Origin: Marasmius tenuissimus
Taxonomy: Eukaryota > Basidiomycota > Agaricomycetes > Agaricales > Marasmiaceae
Direction of reading: 5' to 3'
Length of the DNA: 64,000 nucleotides
Assembly (NCBI GenBank): GCA_029532415.1
Contig: JAQOTA010000069.1
Span: forward strand, 2,356,001 to 2,420,000
The translations under genes and the position numbers were made by a program. Shown here piece after piece: positions 47,930 through 59,900 of the stretch. A model generated the notes under the pieces. It was not told the DNA's origin and did no database searches. It worked only from the letters and a program-made list of their open reading frames with translations. Within the stretch, counting starts at the first letter, position 1. Each line of letters begins with the position of its first letter.

Positions 47930-49387
47930 TTACTTCACTTTTACCACTTCCTCCGCCATCGTCGACCTTACCACCCTGAGCCGGCCCTGCTCATCACACC
48001 TCGCCAACACCTCCTTGATTCTCTCTGCATGTCTCTCCCAGTCTCGGGGTGAGACGACCACCTCCACCTCCACTATCAGGATACAATCCAAAGCCTTCCA
48101 CGCTTCGTCTACGCCGGGATACTTCGCTGTGTCAAGACGTAGTGTATGGTCCCTTAGAAGGATCGTTACCTTTCGGAAGGTGGGTGATTGAATATGTGAG
48201 ATGATACACCCGAGTAGAGCAAGTAAATGGCAGAGCTCTGTGTAGTTGAGACTTTGAATCAAGATTTCAAGGGTTTCGAGGGAGGTGAGGTGCGAGAGGT
48301 CAAAATCTGATTGGATAATCCCCAGAGACAGGAAGAAGAGCTCGATTAGCCTTTAGTGTATCGAGGGGACTGAAATAAAAGGGAACGTACAGTTCGAAAC
48401 CACTGATTCTACGTCATTAATACTCGAGCACGCAGATCGCACGTCAAAGTCGAGGTGGAGAAATTTAACCGACTCTCTATTGCATATTCCCAGAAACGGC
48501 GCCAAGTTGACCGTCCATCCGAGCCACTCTACTAGACACGAAGTCAGTAATAAAGACCTGAGGTCTGGAAGCGTCGGATGTCTTCTTAACCATCTCGCCC
48601 AGACTTCCCAGCCTGTCCTGCCATTGGAAATGGCCGTGGCCATATGAAGCCTTTGAAGAGTCTGAGGAAGCCTGTACGAGCCCAGCTCTGATTCGGTAAG
48701 ATCCTCTGGCCTTGACTCGAGCCGCAACGCCCGAACTGTAAGCAACTGAAGTCGGGGGAACGAGCAAATGAACCGAATCACGTCGACGACGTTCTCCATC
48801 TCCGGGGAAATCACCAGGTCGGTTATAGTATCCGACAACGATGCCAGGGTATCGACTAACCCAAGACGGGGGTGAAACATATCTGGAGGAGATGTGTTCC
48901 TAGATCTCAATCGTAGGTGTCCACTACTAACAGTGGTCCTGATCAAGAGCCGCTCTATTGAGGCCCTCGCCGCCATCTCCTCTTGGTTCTGGTTTTGGCC
49001 GCCTTTTAGGCAGAGAACCAACGTATGTATGAGTTCTATAAACTTGTTCATTTGGCGGAGCTGGTTGGAAGATTCCTCATCGCGGATGTCTAGAATCTCC
49101 TTCTTGATAGCAAGATCGAGCTGGTAAACGTCGAGGTGTAGGAATCTGAGGTATGGGATAATGCTGCATTTCGTTTTGGAAAGGAGGAGCGAGAGAAGTT
49201 TCTCGCATTCCTTACTAGCGGATTTGATCTTGAGTGGATGGTCATTGAAATACAGGGAGCGACAGGGAGAAAGCCAGGAGCGGCAGACGAGGCTGCAGAG
49301 AAGCAGGGTTTGGGGCGTGCATTCGGAAAGAATTTTGTAGATTAGCTCGGGCGGTAGTCGACAGACGATGTCGCTAGGTGGATTCAT
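47930..49387 (-). CDS. F-box protein A, about 457 aa
   Basis: Exons 49387-48391 and 48306-47930 with one 84-nt intron (donor GTACGT, acceptor ATCAG), in phase. The F-box is at the very N-terminus, residues about 9-48 (CRLPPELIYKILSECTPQ, then SLVCRSWLSPCRSLYF), which should bind Skp1 in an SCF ubiquitin ligase. The rest has scattered leucine-rich text (FPRLQLLTVRALRL, LPQTLQRLHMA) as in the weak leucine-rich substrate-binding parts of fungal F-box proteins; no WD40 repeats. It shares gene structure, N-terminal motif and the CSFP-L pattern with the two F-box genes at 49.8 and 55.5 kb, but is the most diverged of the three. It converges with the seven-TM gene. Confidence 0.85.
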
Positions 49388-49773
49388 ACTGCGGATTCCT
49401 AGTCATGAAGTAAGAATTTCGTGAGTATATGGTTTAGGATGAGATCTATATTGCTTGTACCTGATATCGAGCAAACGGTTCTGATCCGGTACGAAAAGGC
49501 GTCCTCTTGCCTCTGAACGTTGGACAGGGTGAATTGTCACCGGGGAATTATCACGAAACGGGTTGGGGGCGTGGACAGTGACGCTGGTTGAGAGCAGAGT
49601 TGAAAGCTGTGTTTGCGCCGGCACCGTCTACTCCACAAATAACACATCAACTTCGACGGCACCCATTGTCCATAATGGACAAATGAACCATCTTTGATCA
49701 ATAAAAAGCGGAGCAATCAGGCCGTTTACATTTACACAGGTTGTACATAAATTTACCAATACAAATGCTGGAA
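49388..49773. other. Short intergenic gap between F-box A and B
   Basis: 386 bp holding the promoter of F-box A and the 3' end region of F-box B. A minus-strand frame of 73 codons here has no motif. Confidence 0.45.
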
Positions 49774-51197
49774 TCAAAGAACGGGATTAAATCTAACAAC
49801 CAAGCGCTGCTGCTTAAAGCACCTCGGAAACATTTCCTTCAACCTCAAGAAATGCCTCCGGGATTCGTCATCGTCGTCTCCGGGCCCAGAGACACAGAAA
49901 CACACCCGCGGCTTCATGGGAAGATTAAAAATCGTACGGTCAAGATGACCCCAAGCATCTTTAACAAGATCATGATCATCACCGAATGTGCCTGGTATAG
50001 CGCCCGTGTTGAACTCGAGACTCTCAAACTCCGGAGAGGTATCTCGAATTGTAGCAAGTGCATGCCGGAAAAAGTGAATGACAGCGGCTAGGCCAAGGGT
50101 ATTGAATTTGTTGAAGGTGATTCGAAGGGTGCGTAGGGAGGGAAGCTCGGACAGGTTGAATGCTGACGGATGGGCAACGGGATTGAGTGAAGAAATTTCG
50201 GGTTAGTCCAAATTCGGTGTACTGTGCAAGACTACCCACCTTCCAAAGCCATCGCTTCCAAATCCAAGTCACCTCCCATCGTAAGGGGGTTCCCTACGAC
50301 CCGAAAGTTGACGTCGAGTGTTCGTAATGTAGCCTTGTTGCATAGATTTAGCAACGTTGTGAGGTCGTCTCCCTCGAACCTCCAGCAGGAAACAGAGAGG
50401 GAGTCGAGTTTGGGTAGTGACGGATGAGTAGCAAACCATTGCATCCAGATCTGGTCGGTCGGTCCCCATGGCGAAACTTTCGTCGAAAGATCGAGGCTGC
50501 GTAGCGTCTCGGGAAGCCTATCTGGAGATTGTGGAGGTTGGGATCGCCTATATGGGTTGAGACACGAAGAGTGCGTAGAGAGTGTCTCGAGATTAGGAAA
50601 AGAGCATATGAAATGAATCACTTCGTGAACATATTCACAGGAGGAGTGGAACGTTAGATTGATGATGTTAGAGAAGGTATTCATGAGAGAGGAGGCGAGG
50701 TTGAATTGTGGAGAGAAGATGTCTGCAGCCGGGCAGCTCGATATCATGGAGTCCCTCATTTCTGTCTTGATTGATAGGCTGGAGAGCATCATGACCTTAT
50801 CAGTGAGGAGGGGAAGCAGACTCCGAATGTTTTCGGTATACAGCGTTGCGTTTCGAAGGTGTTCTCTCCGAGAGTAGGCGTTGATATCCTCTCTGACCTC
50901 GAGGATCTCCTGGTCGACATCGAGTGGTCCCTGCTCGATCGAGAAATGAACTGCCGAGACGTGTCCAATAATAGAGCATCCGATTTCTGAAGTGAGGAAA
51001 GAGAGGAGGCCTTTACAGGCGATCGGCTTCTCAATCTGAAGATACTGTCCTCCGCCGAATGAATGCGAACGACAGATCGGAAGCCATGAACGACAAACAA
51101 GACTGCAGGCTAGCCTGGTCTTGGGTGAACAGAATGATATCGTTATGTCGATCAGCTCTGGTGGTAATCGACAGTCGAAGTCGCCGTTCAATAACAT
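49774..51197 (-). CDS. F-box protein B, about 448 aa
   Basis: Exons 51197-50240 and 50162-49774; one 77-nt intron (GTGGGT...CAG), phase 1. N-terminal F-box, residues about 8-48 (DCRLPPELIDITISFCSPK, SLVCRSWLPICRSHSFGG). The middle and C-terminal parts repeat the pattern of its neighbours: a conserved block (RNATLYTENIRSLLPLL), FICSFPNLETLS, a leucine-rich strand (LPETLRSLDLS) and, after the intron, AFNLSELPSLRTLRITF. The end is MKPRVCFCV then FPRCFKQQRLVVRF. It is closest to F-box C at 55.5 kb, which suggests the pair arose after the split from A. Expected role: substrate adaptor of an SCF ubiquitin ligase; substrate unknown. Confidence 0.87.
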
Positions 51198-53144
51198 AGC
51201 AGCACTTTAGCGTGGGCTAGAATCAATTAGAGGTACGATCTCTTACTGACAAGATCAGTAGGAGACTCACCTCAAGGTTCAAAAAGCAGTATAAAATCAG
51301 AAAACAGAAGGGGTCTTGACTAGGGGTTGTTAGGGTCAACGGTCAACGTCGAAGTACTTAAGACGTAGGAGAGAAGGAAAGGGGCTCTTGTTCCTGACAA
51401 TGACGTCGCCGTCCAGGTTTCCTGTCAGTGTGCATGACGACTATGACGCAGCACGATTCGTGAAACCGCTCCTTCGAGTCTAGCTCTCACTAGCGACCAT
51501 CCAAATGAAATAGTTGAAGGGATGTGCAGAAGATGAATACTGGTTGCTCAAGCTGTTCCTGTCAGGCCTTGGGCTTCAAGAACAGGAAGGGGATTGAATT
51601 CTGGGGCGTTTCCTTTCAAATCCTTGATCGTCTCTGCGATTGAAAGTTAAATAAACCGTGCGACTGGCTCGGCCGCGCAGGTAAAACGAATACGAAGAGA
51701 ACAGTATTTCTGGCAGTCGAGGCGTGGACGGGATCGACGGAGGTCGGGACATGAGTACGACCCGTTTACTATTGACTATCTTCTTACGAAAGATTAATCA
51801 TTACGCATCTTATGGGCCAGATGGGAAGCGACACGCTTGAGACCACGGGTAGCCTGACATGTTTCATTTTACGGTTCGGAACTCCGAGACGAATATCTTC
51901 TATACTTCGTTCACTACAAGCTCACTTTGATTTGAACCTAAACCGACCCACACAACCGAAGAATTGAAGAGCCAGAGGATACAGGCGACCACGAAAAGTC
52001 GCAACTATAGTTTGATCCGCCAGTGGTTCCCATCCCCCACCAGCGTCTTTCGAATTCGTTGAGTATCCCATCCCAAAGTTCGATCCCGACTCAGAGGACG
52101 TGCCTGAACACGATCCGGCTTTTGACGGAAGAAACAACAAAAATGCCACGCTGCATCAGACCTTTCTGGGATTGCAAAGAATGTGTATAGGTATTACCCC
52201 GTTTTTCGCTCATCACGACCCTAATTAGGATCTCCAGATTGTTCAGATAGGCTTGAGGGGAAAGAAACCGTCATTCCAGCAACGCCGGAGATTCGGGGAA
52301 GAAGGATCAAGGGTCAAAATCAGGGAGCTTTGTCTGTTCACAACGAAGGTTAGACGGTAGAATGCTTTACCTCGTCTAACCACCGATACTCCTCATTTCT
52401 TGCCGTACAGTTAAACCCCTCATTCTCACTGTAAAAACGTGTACGCTCGAAGGTCTGGATATGGCGACTCGTCATATCTTCTTCTTACTGGCAAGTTACG
52501 AACGTCAATGGCCAAACTCAGTGGCTAAGTTGTTAGCCAAGCCCACATAGAAGGAAATTCCACTGAACAAAGTTTGCTCAGTATTGTAGCCAGTCGTTAC
52601 GAGAAGATACTGGCATAAAACCTGTCAATAGGCCACGGCGATTGTTCAGGTAAATCATCATCACGAAAGAACCATACAATTGCTTAAAACCCATAGAAAG
52701 ACAGGCGGTGGAACCCTTGACCCCGGACCACTGTCTCTCGATACGAGTCGTTGCGTAGTTATCCTCCCGACCTCCAGCACTCGTTGTAAAACCTCGCGTA
52801 TTGCCTTTCAATAGTACAACTAATACCCGGGATACAGCGATTGGAGGACGAAAAATTAGCGGGTAGAGGGATTATACAGCTCTGAGACTTTAGCACTGAC
52901 CGCTACGGTACCGAGAGTGCCCTAAGTACTCACATTAGATAAAGCAAAAGCATCATATATATTTCAGTCCATCAAGTGTCCGATCAACCCAGTACAAGAG
53001 ATTCTTAGGCAGGGCATGAGGAACGACAACAATGTTCAGGCCTTGATACGTTCCTGAACATTTGAAGATTCAACAAGCGCCCCCAAAGAAAGTCACGACA
53101 GCACATTCCTGAATCTGTTCTAACCACCTCCGAGCCTACAAGCT
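51198..53144. other. Intergenic, about 1.9 kb, nothing recognised
   Basis: Only two small minus-strand frames (about 75 codons), no motifs, no repeats that I could see. It includes the promoter of F-box B. Confidence 0.5.
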
Positions 53145-54401
53145 TCACTGCCTGGGAATAAACCAGTTGGTGGAGTTATTGCTAGAGTTGCAGTCCCCGA
53201 GCTGAATCTACAAACACAAAGGATAGGATATCACGAATCAATGAAGTGTTGGCTTTGAGATCGGCAGAGCCAAAACTCACATCAGCACCAGCAACACTAT
53301 TGCCGTCTTTCACAACTGCACATTTCCCACCCGCACCATTCGAGTCCTCTGAACCAGATTTGAAAATCAACGGGCTAATCTTCGGGGTGAGTCCATTGAC
53401 TCTCCACGCTTGGTTGGGGTTCCCCGCATCACAGGACCAGATTTGGAGGGGAGTCCCGTTGGAGAGCGAACCACCCGTGAGATCGAGGCACCTACTACCG
53501 CCGTATGTGCTCATGATACCGTTGAGTTCAGAACGAGGGACGACCCAAGTCGCGTTGCCGGAGGGGAAAGTCGAGGTGATACTGTTGCAGGGGGCGAGGG
53601 AGACACGAGCACCGTCCTGGTTCTCCGAGGCAGTGAGGCAGAGGGCGGTCGGAGAGGCTACAATACAAATGTTTGATAAACAACGTTAGGCTATTCCGAG
53701 CTCGAGAGAGCAGAACCTCCGATTGACTTACAAACATCATTCCCGTTTACGAGCGTGACAACAACGGTCTGCGTATCTGGTACTGTCCTTTCGGAGAACA
53801 TCTGGTTCCTATTCGTACCGCTCGAATCGCAAGTCCAAATTTGGATTGGGTTTCCTTCGGTCTTCAAACCGTCGGTGAGATCGATACATTTGTTGGTCCC
53901 AGCCCATTGCCACGTCCCGGAGGAGCTAGTGTGGCTCCATAATTGATTGGTATTTCCCGAAGTGCATGTCCAGAGTTGGAGTTTAGTTCCATCGGCGTTG
54001 AGACCGTCTTTCACATCAAGGCACTAGATACCTAAATCATGAGTATGCGTTACGTCTGTTATACGCGTTTCGACTTGCCAAATCTGTACCGAAAAGTTTG
54101 ATTTGTTGAGGCGTTGGGTCCACGGGGAAGTCTTGTATATCCCAGTCGTAGTTCGACGCATCGCCAGTGAGGCAGTCATGATAGATGACTGGTGCACCGG
54201 AGTTCTTTGAGGAGGCAGCAATACAGCCTTCGTCTATATGGCAAGGCCAATTAGGATGGTCATTAATAATTGTCGTCGCGTCGGGACTCGAGACTCGAGG
54301 TACTCACGGGAACTGTCGTCGTTCTCGAGCTGCACGCCTGCAGAGACGACTGCCACGAGAGAGAGAATGTTCAAGAGCTTTTGGATTCTGGCTGGAAGCA
54401 T
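53145..54401 (-). CDS. Secreted ricin-B-type (QxW) lectin, about 326 aa
   Basis: Exons: 54401-54308, 54233-54079, 54023-53732, 53657-53281, 53207-53145. Introns are 74, 55, 74 and 73 nt. The second runs from GCAAGT to CTAG, so it is a GC-AG intron; using it restores IKLFGTD-LCLDVKDG exactly in frame, which no GT donor does. The N-terminus is a signal peptide (KLLNILSLVAVVSA, cleavage predicted after Ala22). The mature part shows several beta-trefoil subdomains: CLDVKDGLNADG with LQLWTC, CIDLTDGLKTEG with IQIWTC, a CLTASENQDG unit, and CLDLTGG with LQIWSC and NQAW. These are the carbohydrate-binding QxW-type repeats. No enzymatic (A-chain-like) domain is present, so it is a lectin and not a ricin-like toxin. 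It probably binds sugars outside the cell or in the wall. It lies between F-box B and C on the same strand. Confidence 0.88.
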
Positions 54402-55527
54402 CGAATGAAGCAGTTGCGTGTAGAATTAGTGTCTATTCCCAGGAGATGATCCAGCTTTTAAGCCAGCCTCTGCGGGCCTGACTATTTTGAACTCAGAGAA
54501 AGGCGGATCATCATTAACGGCAAACTCAGACCGTTGCTCACTCAATGCTCAATACAATACACGAAGTACAAGCTATTTCCGGCACGCGGAACTGTGTAAT
54601 CATTGAGACGTCGGATTGAAAGCCGTCGAATCCATGCTGCCGAAGTTTCATATTGATGGATCAAAGTAGAATGGAGACTTGGGCAGGTCCAGATGCTTCA
54701 CAGTCGAAAGTGACAAATTTAGAAGCTGCGCACTATGCAGCAGTAGCCCTGCTGGGAATAGGCTTGATTGGAATCTATTCGGAAATTTCTATTGGCCGTG
54801 ACGGTGGCCCGTTGAGCAGCTTTGGATGGAATACCCGGTGCTCCACTGTAAAAGAGTAAAGGTGGTTGTGTTAAGTTCCAAACGGATGCTGTTTGAAAAA
54901 CTATTCAGCCAAACATCCACGACCATCGAGTCCTTTGAGACAAGCACGGAGATGATGTTAAGGTGGCGCCGAGAGTCAAGATCCTTGGTAATTTATTTAT
55001 TTTTTGCGATGCTTAGACGCGTATATTCCCGTCAGCTCGTTCCTCCAATACAGACTAAGTCAGGCTCAAGCCAGATATAGATCAGGACAGGACGAGCTCT
55101 CGGAAGTCGGGAAGTCTGCAAAGGCTGGCGGCGTTCTCATACTATTGAGGGCTCTCTCTCTGGCCTTTGACTAGGAGGAAGTCCACGCGATCATTGTCTT
55201 CACTCTAGCTTGAACCGACTCCGAACGTGAGCCGGGAACATGCTACCCAAAAGTCCCATGTGATAAGCACTCGATATTGGATCGTGCGTTTGAGTGATGA
55301 TTCGGGTATGTGTAGAAAAGCCGCACATCTTTCTGCCTCGGGCGATGGTGGCGAAGATAACACGACACTGAGACGATCAAGAAGCAATATATTTCCTCAA
55401 CATCTTATCTACCAATAGTAATAGTTTTGATTCAAAACATATACACCCCATCGATAGGACCCAAATCGAATATGCATGTATTCTTTGATCAAGAAAATCG
55501 TCAGTCCACAAACCAACCCCAGTATCT
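54402..55527. other. Intergenic, nothing recognised
   Basis: Contains the lectin promoter and the F-box C 3' flank. Short frames only; no repeat seen. Confidence 0.5.
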
Positions 55528-56938
55528 TTATATATATTCGGCGGGAAAATTCAAAGAAACAGGACCCAATCTCACAACCAACCGGTTGTTTTCGTAACAC
55601 CTCGGAAACACTTTCTTCGCCATCTCGAGGCACATCGACTCGTGGTCAGGCCCGTCTTCAGCGCTACACGGCACTGAGATACACAGCCGAGGCTTCATGG
55701 GAAGCTCGGCAATAGTATGGTCGAGGGGATTGCAAAACTCCGACATCCACGTCTTTCCCAGTACCTGGTGTACCATCGTGAATTCGAGACTCTCAAAGTT
55801 CCGTGAGGTTTCTCGAATTGTAGAAACGATATACCAGACTGTGTCAACGAAACGCCCATGAGTTCGGTATGACCTGTGGTAGACCTCGGGGAAAATGATT
55901 CCGAAGGTACGTAGGGAAGGGAGGTCGGAGAGATTGAACGCTATAATCAAAGATGTAAGTACAAATTGAGATGCGCGTGTGAAGCTATGAACGCTTGCAT
56001 TTTTTAGTCAATGCTTCAAGGTCGCAGTTGGCGGTTTCGATTGAAAAGCTAGTGTAGAGTGACTTCAATGTCGCCCGGTTGCATGGGCCATTGAGGAAGA
56101 TTGCGATGTCGTCTCCCTGGCTCCTCCAGATCGCAAAGGAGTAGATAGAGAAGGAGTCGAGCTTTGGTAGAGGTGGATGCTTGACGATCCACTGTTCCCA
56201 AATGTAACGCTCGTTCTCTGATTCCAATGGCGCGGTTCTTGACGAGAGGATAAGTGTACGGAGTGTCTCTGGAAGCCTGGAAGAAGGTTGTGGGGCTTTA
56301 GGTCGCCTCAAAGTGCTGAGACATTCGGAGTGCGTGGAGAGCGCCACGAGGTGGGGGAAGGAACAGATGAATTGAATGACGTCGCGAACGTCCTCGCTGG
56401 AGCCGTGAAAAGTGAGGCTGGTGATAGTGGAGGAAGAAATCGTGAGAGAGGGCATGAGATTGAACTGAGGGGAGAAGATATTTGGGACGGGGTTGTAGCT
56501 CGATGATGTTTTGAGTGAGAGACTGGACAACATGATGGCTTTTTCAGCAAGGCGAGAAAGCAGAGACCGAATATTTTCGGTATAGAGCGTTGCATTTCGA
56601 AGATGCTTTTTCGAATGATGGGTGCTGGTATTGGATCTGGCCTGGAGGATCTCCTTGTCGATCTTCAGTAACTTTTGATCAAGTGCAAAGTGTGCCTCTG
56701 AAATGTGCCCAATGATGGAACATTCAGTTCCTGAAGTAAGGAGAGAGAGAAAATTTTCGCAGGCGTTTGGATTATCAATTTCGAGGCCTCGTCCGCCAAA
56801 GGAATATGAGCGACAGATTGGAAGCCATGAACGACAGACGAGACTGCAGATGACCCGGGTTTTGGGGGAACAGGTGGATAGTATTTTGCTGATTAGCTCG
56901 AGCGGTAGTGAGCAGCCACGATTGCCCTTCAAAACCAT
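55528..56938 (-). CDS. F-box protein C, about 452 aa
   Basis: Exons 56938-55993 and 55940-55528, one 52-nt intron at the same place as in F-box B. The start chosen is MVLKGNRGCSLPLELIS, which aligns with the start of B; an upstream in-frame Met would add 16 residues. F-box at about residues 9-48 (SLPLELISKILSTCSPK, SLVCRSWLPICRSYSFGG). Shared blocks with B: RNATLYTENIRSLLSRL, FICSFPHLVALSTHS, LPETLRTLILS, and after the intron FNLSDLPSLRT and MKPRLCISV. The intron donor is weak: a GT donor (C|GTTCAT) and a GC donor one codon upstream both keep the frame and differ by one residue. SCF-type substrate adaptor by inference. Confidence 0.85.
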
Positions 56939-59900
56939 GATTGAAGCTCGATAGACGCTAAAGTCGAGTAGAGATGTGATTGCCACTCAGGGATGCGAGC
57001 TCGATGCAAGTAGGGAAAGCTCACCTAAACCTTTCAACTTCCAAGCGCCAAAACTACAACGTTTCTGAAGCCGGAGTGCTAATCACAGTATGTATGTTCA
57101 AAACTCTATGATTGGCTGAAGTGATTACTCACTTGTACGCAAATGCCAATCAGGACTACCACAATCAACGAACCATGTCGACGTCAAAGTTGGAGAAAAA
57201 GAAACGAGCGCTTGCTTTTCTGGACAGAAGCGCCTATTTACGGTTGTGCGTGACCAATAGTTGCGTGGCACTCGTGACCTCTTGTGACCTCATGCACCTT
57301 AATCCTGACATCAACTTTCAACGTCCTCGCAACATATTTTGAGAAAGAAATCGAGCGGTCACAAAGGCTGCAGTGATGAGGTACGCTTGCCGTCATTATG
57401 CTGCAATCTTCATCCATACTGGCGGACTTTTATTTCTGCCAGGTGACCCTGATCCGTTTGGTTGTCCGATGGGCCAAGCTCCGCTGGCATTTTTTTTGCT
57501 TGTCTCGCTGCTACTCTCCCTTCGGAAGCACGCTTTCGTCGCTTATTCGAACTCGCTGAGAAGGCTCTCCGTGCTACGTCGCCACTGAGTGATGCTTGGT
57601 ATCAGGTCCAGTGGACGATGTAACCCTGGTATGTCCACACAAACATTCTTCAATTTCAAGTATGCTGAACCTTTTGACTTTGCTGTTAGATGCTATCTCT
57701 GGCCGGGTCACAGGTCCGAATACTGCACAAGACACCCGACCCCATCCTACGAGCGATCATAACCAATTTTATCTGAAGACGTGCTTGAATTTATAGAGGA
57801 AAGGTGGTGCGTCTCTGGGAAAGACCTCTGCGTTTCCGATAGCTGAGCCCAGCTTTTCCTCATAGGTGTTACGTGCGCTTTCTGATCCTCACGGATGTCT
57901 GAAGCCTAGTGGCAGCAAGGATTTGCTGCCGTCACTGCTACCTCGACCCTTGCGAAACTTCACTTCATCTTTACTCACTGTCAAAGTCATTCGCCTACCG
58001 ATCGCCCCTTCGGATGACCTGGAGAAACAGAGTCGCGACCATTTATCAGAACTGGCGACCGGTGCTGATGAGTGGGCCCGACAATCCTATCGTTCTAACC
58101 TACGGCGGCTCGGGCGTTAGTCAACGCTGGCCCGAGAACGACACCTCGTCCTTCCTCCCAACTTGACTTCTCAATTCCTTTCCTTGTGTTAGCTATACGA
58201 GGCTGCGTTGTCGTTTACCCCAGCACACCAAAGCTTCGTATCACCGCCTGGCCATGATAGTAGTGGATGATTCATCAAATATCCATCTCGGCGATTTCCA
58301 AACTCGTTGCCCACCGGCTGGGCTGACAATAACACTACACATTCGTTATCCCGAGGCGAAACGTTGGCCTCCCCGCTCTTCTAGTTGCGGTGCCTGCGAC
58401 CTGACACACGCCTTGGGAGAGTTGGGTGAAGGAGGTTGAGGCTCTATCGTATGAGACACTGCAGAGAGGAAAGAACTAGCGGGTGGGCTGGTGGTTCAAA
58501 CAGTGGCACGGGCTTAGGAGGACTATGCGAACGGAGGAGAGCTTGGTGGCGGTGCCAGTTGTTGCAACTGAGGCTCAGTATCTCTGGGAAGCAGTTCGTA
58601 TGTTCCTCCCCTCCGCTGGACTGCCGCCCCGTCTTATGCGACACAGGTCAGTGTTGTTGCTCGCCCTCGAGCTTGTCGAACAACTGTTTCGTCTGTGAAC
58701 GGTGACCTGCCGGTGGTACGTTTGTCCTCTCGTGTCATCATGTGCTCATACTGACTGCTTGTATTGTTAGTTAGGTTGTTTTTGGGTTCCCAGGTGTCAT
58801 TCGTGTATGGCGAGTGGACTAGAAAACGCTGTACTCTGCCAGGTACATCTAGTAATTAGGTTTTTCACGTTTTCACAAGCCGATTCTGTGATTCTGACTC
58901 GTGCAGGACACACGAGAGAGAAATATCGAACATTGTTTCTGGAGGCTAGTGGTGGCAGGGAGTTGCTGTTGTTGCTGTTCCTGCGGAAAGGAGATCATCA
59001 CGCCGTCTCTACCGGTCATTGGCATCGCTTTCCCATCGGCTCTTCGATGGTGCCGAAGCTGTGGAATACAGTTTGTAGATGCTAACCAGGGCCAGTAGCT
59101 CGTGTGGGGAACTAGTACGTTTATCCCAAATATCTCGTACCCCCCGCTGATGACTTCCCTAATCTCCTAGGTAGCGATGTTGAATCGAAGTTTCTGCCCG
59201 ACTCGATAACATCTTTCAAACCTATTGGTAGCGCAAGTCCTGGAGAATAATGTTCAATGCTCACCCACCCTCGAGAAGATGGGCGTTCGTGCCTGGGTGG
59301 GTGGAGAGAACGTTGGTAGTTGAAAAGTGCAGGTATGTCGTATCTGCCTTCCAAGTTCCCGTATCCTGAGCTAGCCTTTCTTGCGCTACTTATGTTCAGA
59401 GGATAAACCTAACCTTTTCGAGCCAACAGCGCTTTTCCTGAGCCCCTACGCCATGCTTCAATCAGATCCGTTCTTACCTCGATTCTCCACTTTGCGAACA
59501 GTTAGAGTACAGCTCGTCATGTTACGGACCCTAACCCTAACCTGAATTATAGAGACGATTGACGGCTCGCCCCGCGTATCCCCAGATAACAGTGCTACTC
59601 GTAGCTTTATATATACTCAGCATTTTCAAAGCCTTGATTAGTGGCTTCTGGACCGTTAGCAGCTGAGAGAGGACAACATGAACGGTAGCTTCCGGAATGA
59701 AAGTGAGGGCGGCTAAACGAGCGCCTACGGAGGGATACGGACTATACGAGTAGGCTTTGGGCATACGCAGCCGGGGTAGAAGTCGCTGTCCCACCGGAGA
59801 GATAGGCCCAAGAGGAGTCGGAAGTGTATGCTTGAGGCGGTCGCGTGTTCTTTCTTTCTTTTTTTGCTCATCTTTACTGAGGCCTTGATAAGCTTCTAAT

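Noticed and set aside
54024..54221. Alternative minus-strand frame in the lectin gene starting MLPPQRTPV
   Set aside because: Out of frame with the lectin repeats; the correct reading uses the GC-AG intron and gives a continuous trefoil repeat.
53145..54401. Ricin-like toxin
   Set aside because: Only the lectin-type trefoil repeats are present; there is no catalytic A-chain domain in or next to the gene.
59529..59542. Chromosome end or telomere
   Set aside because: Only two and a third hexamer units with ordinary sequence on both sides.
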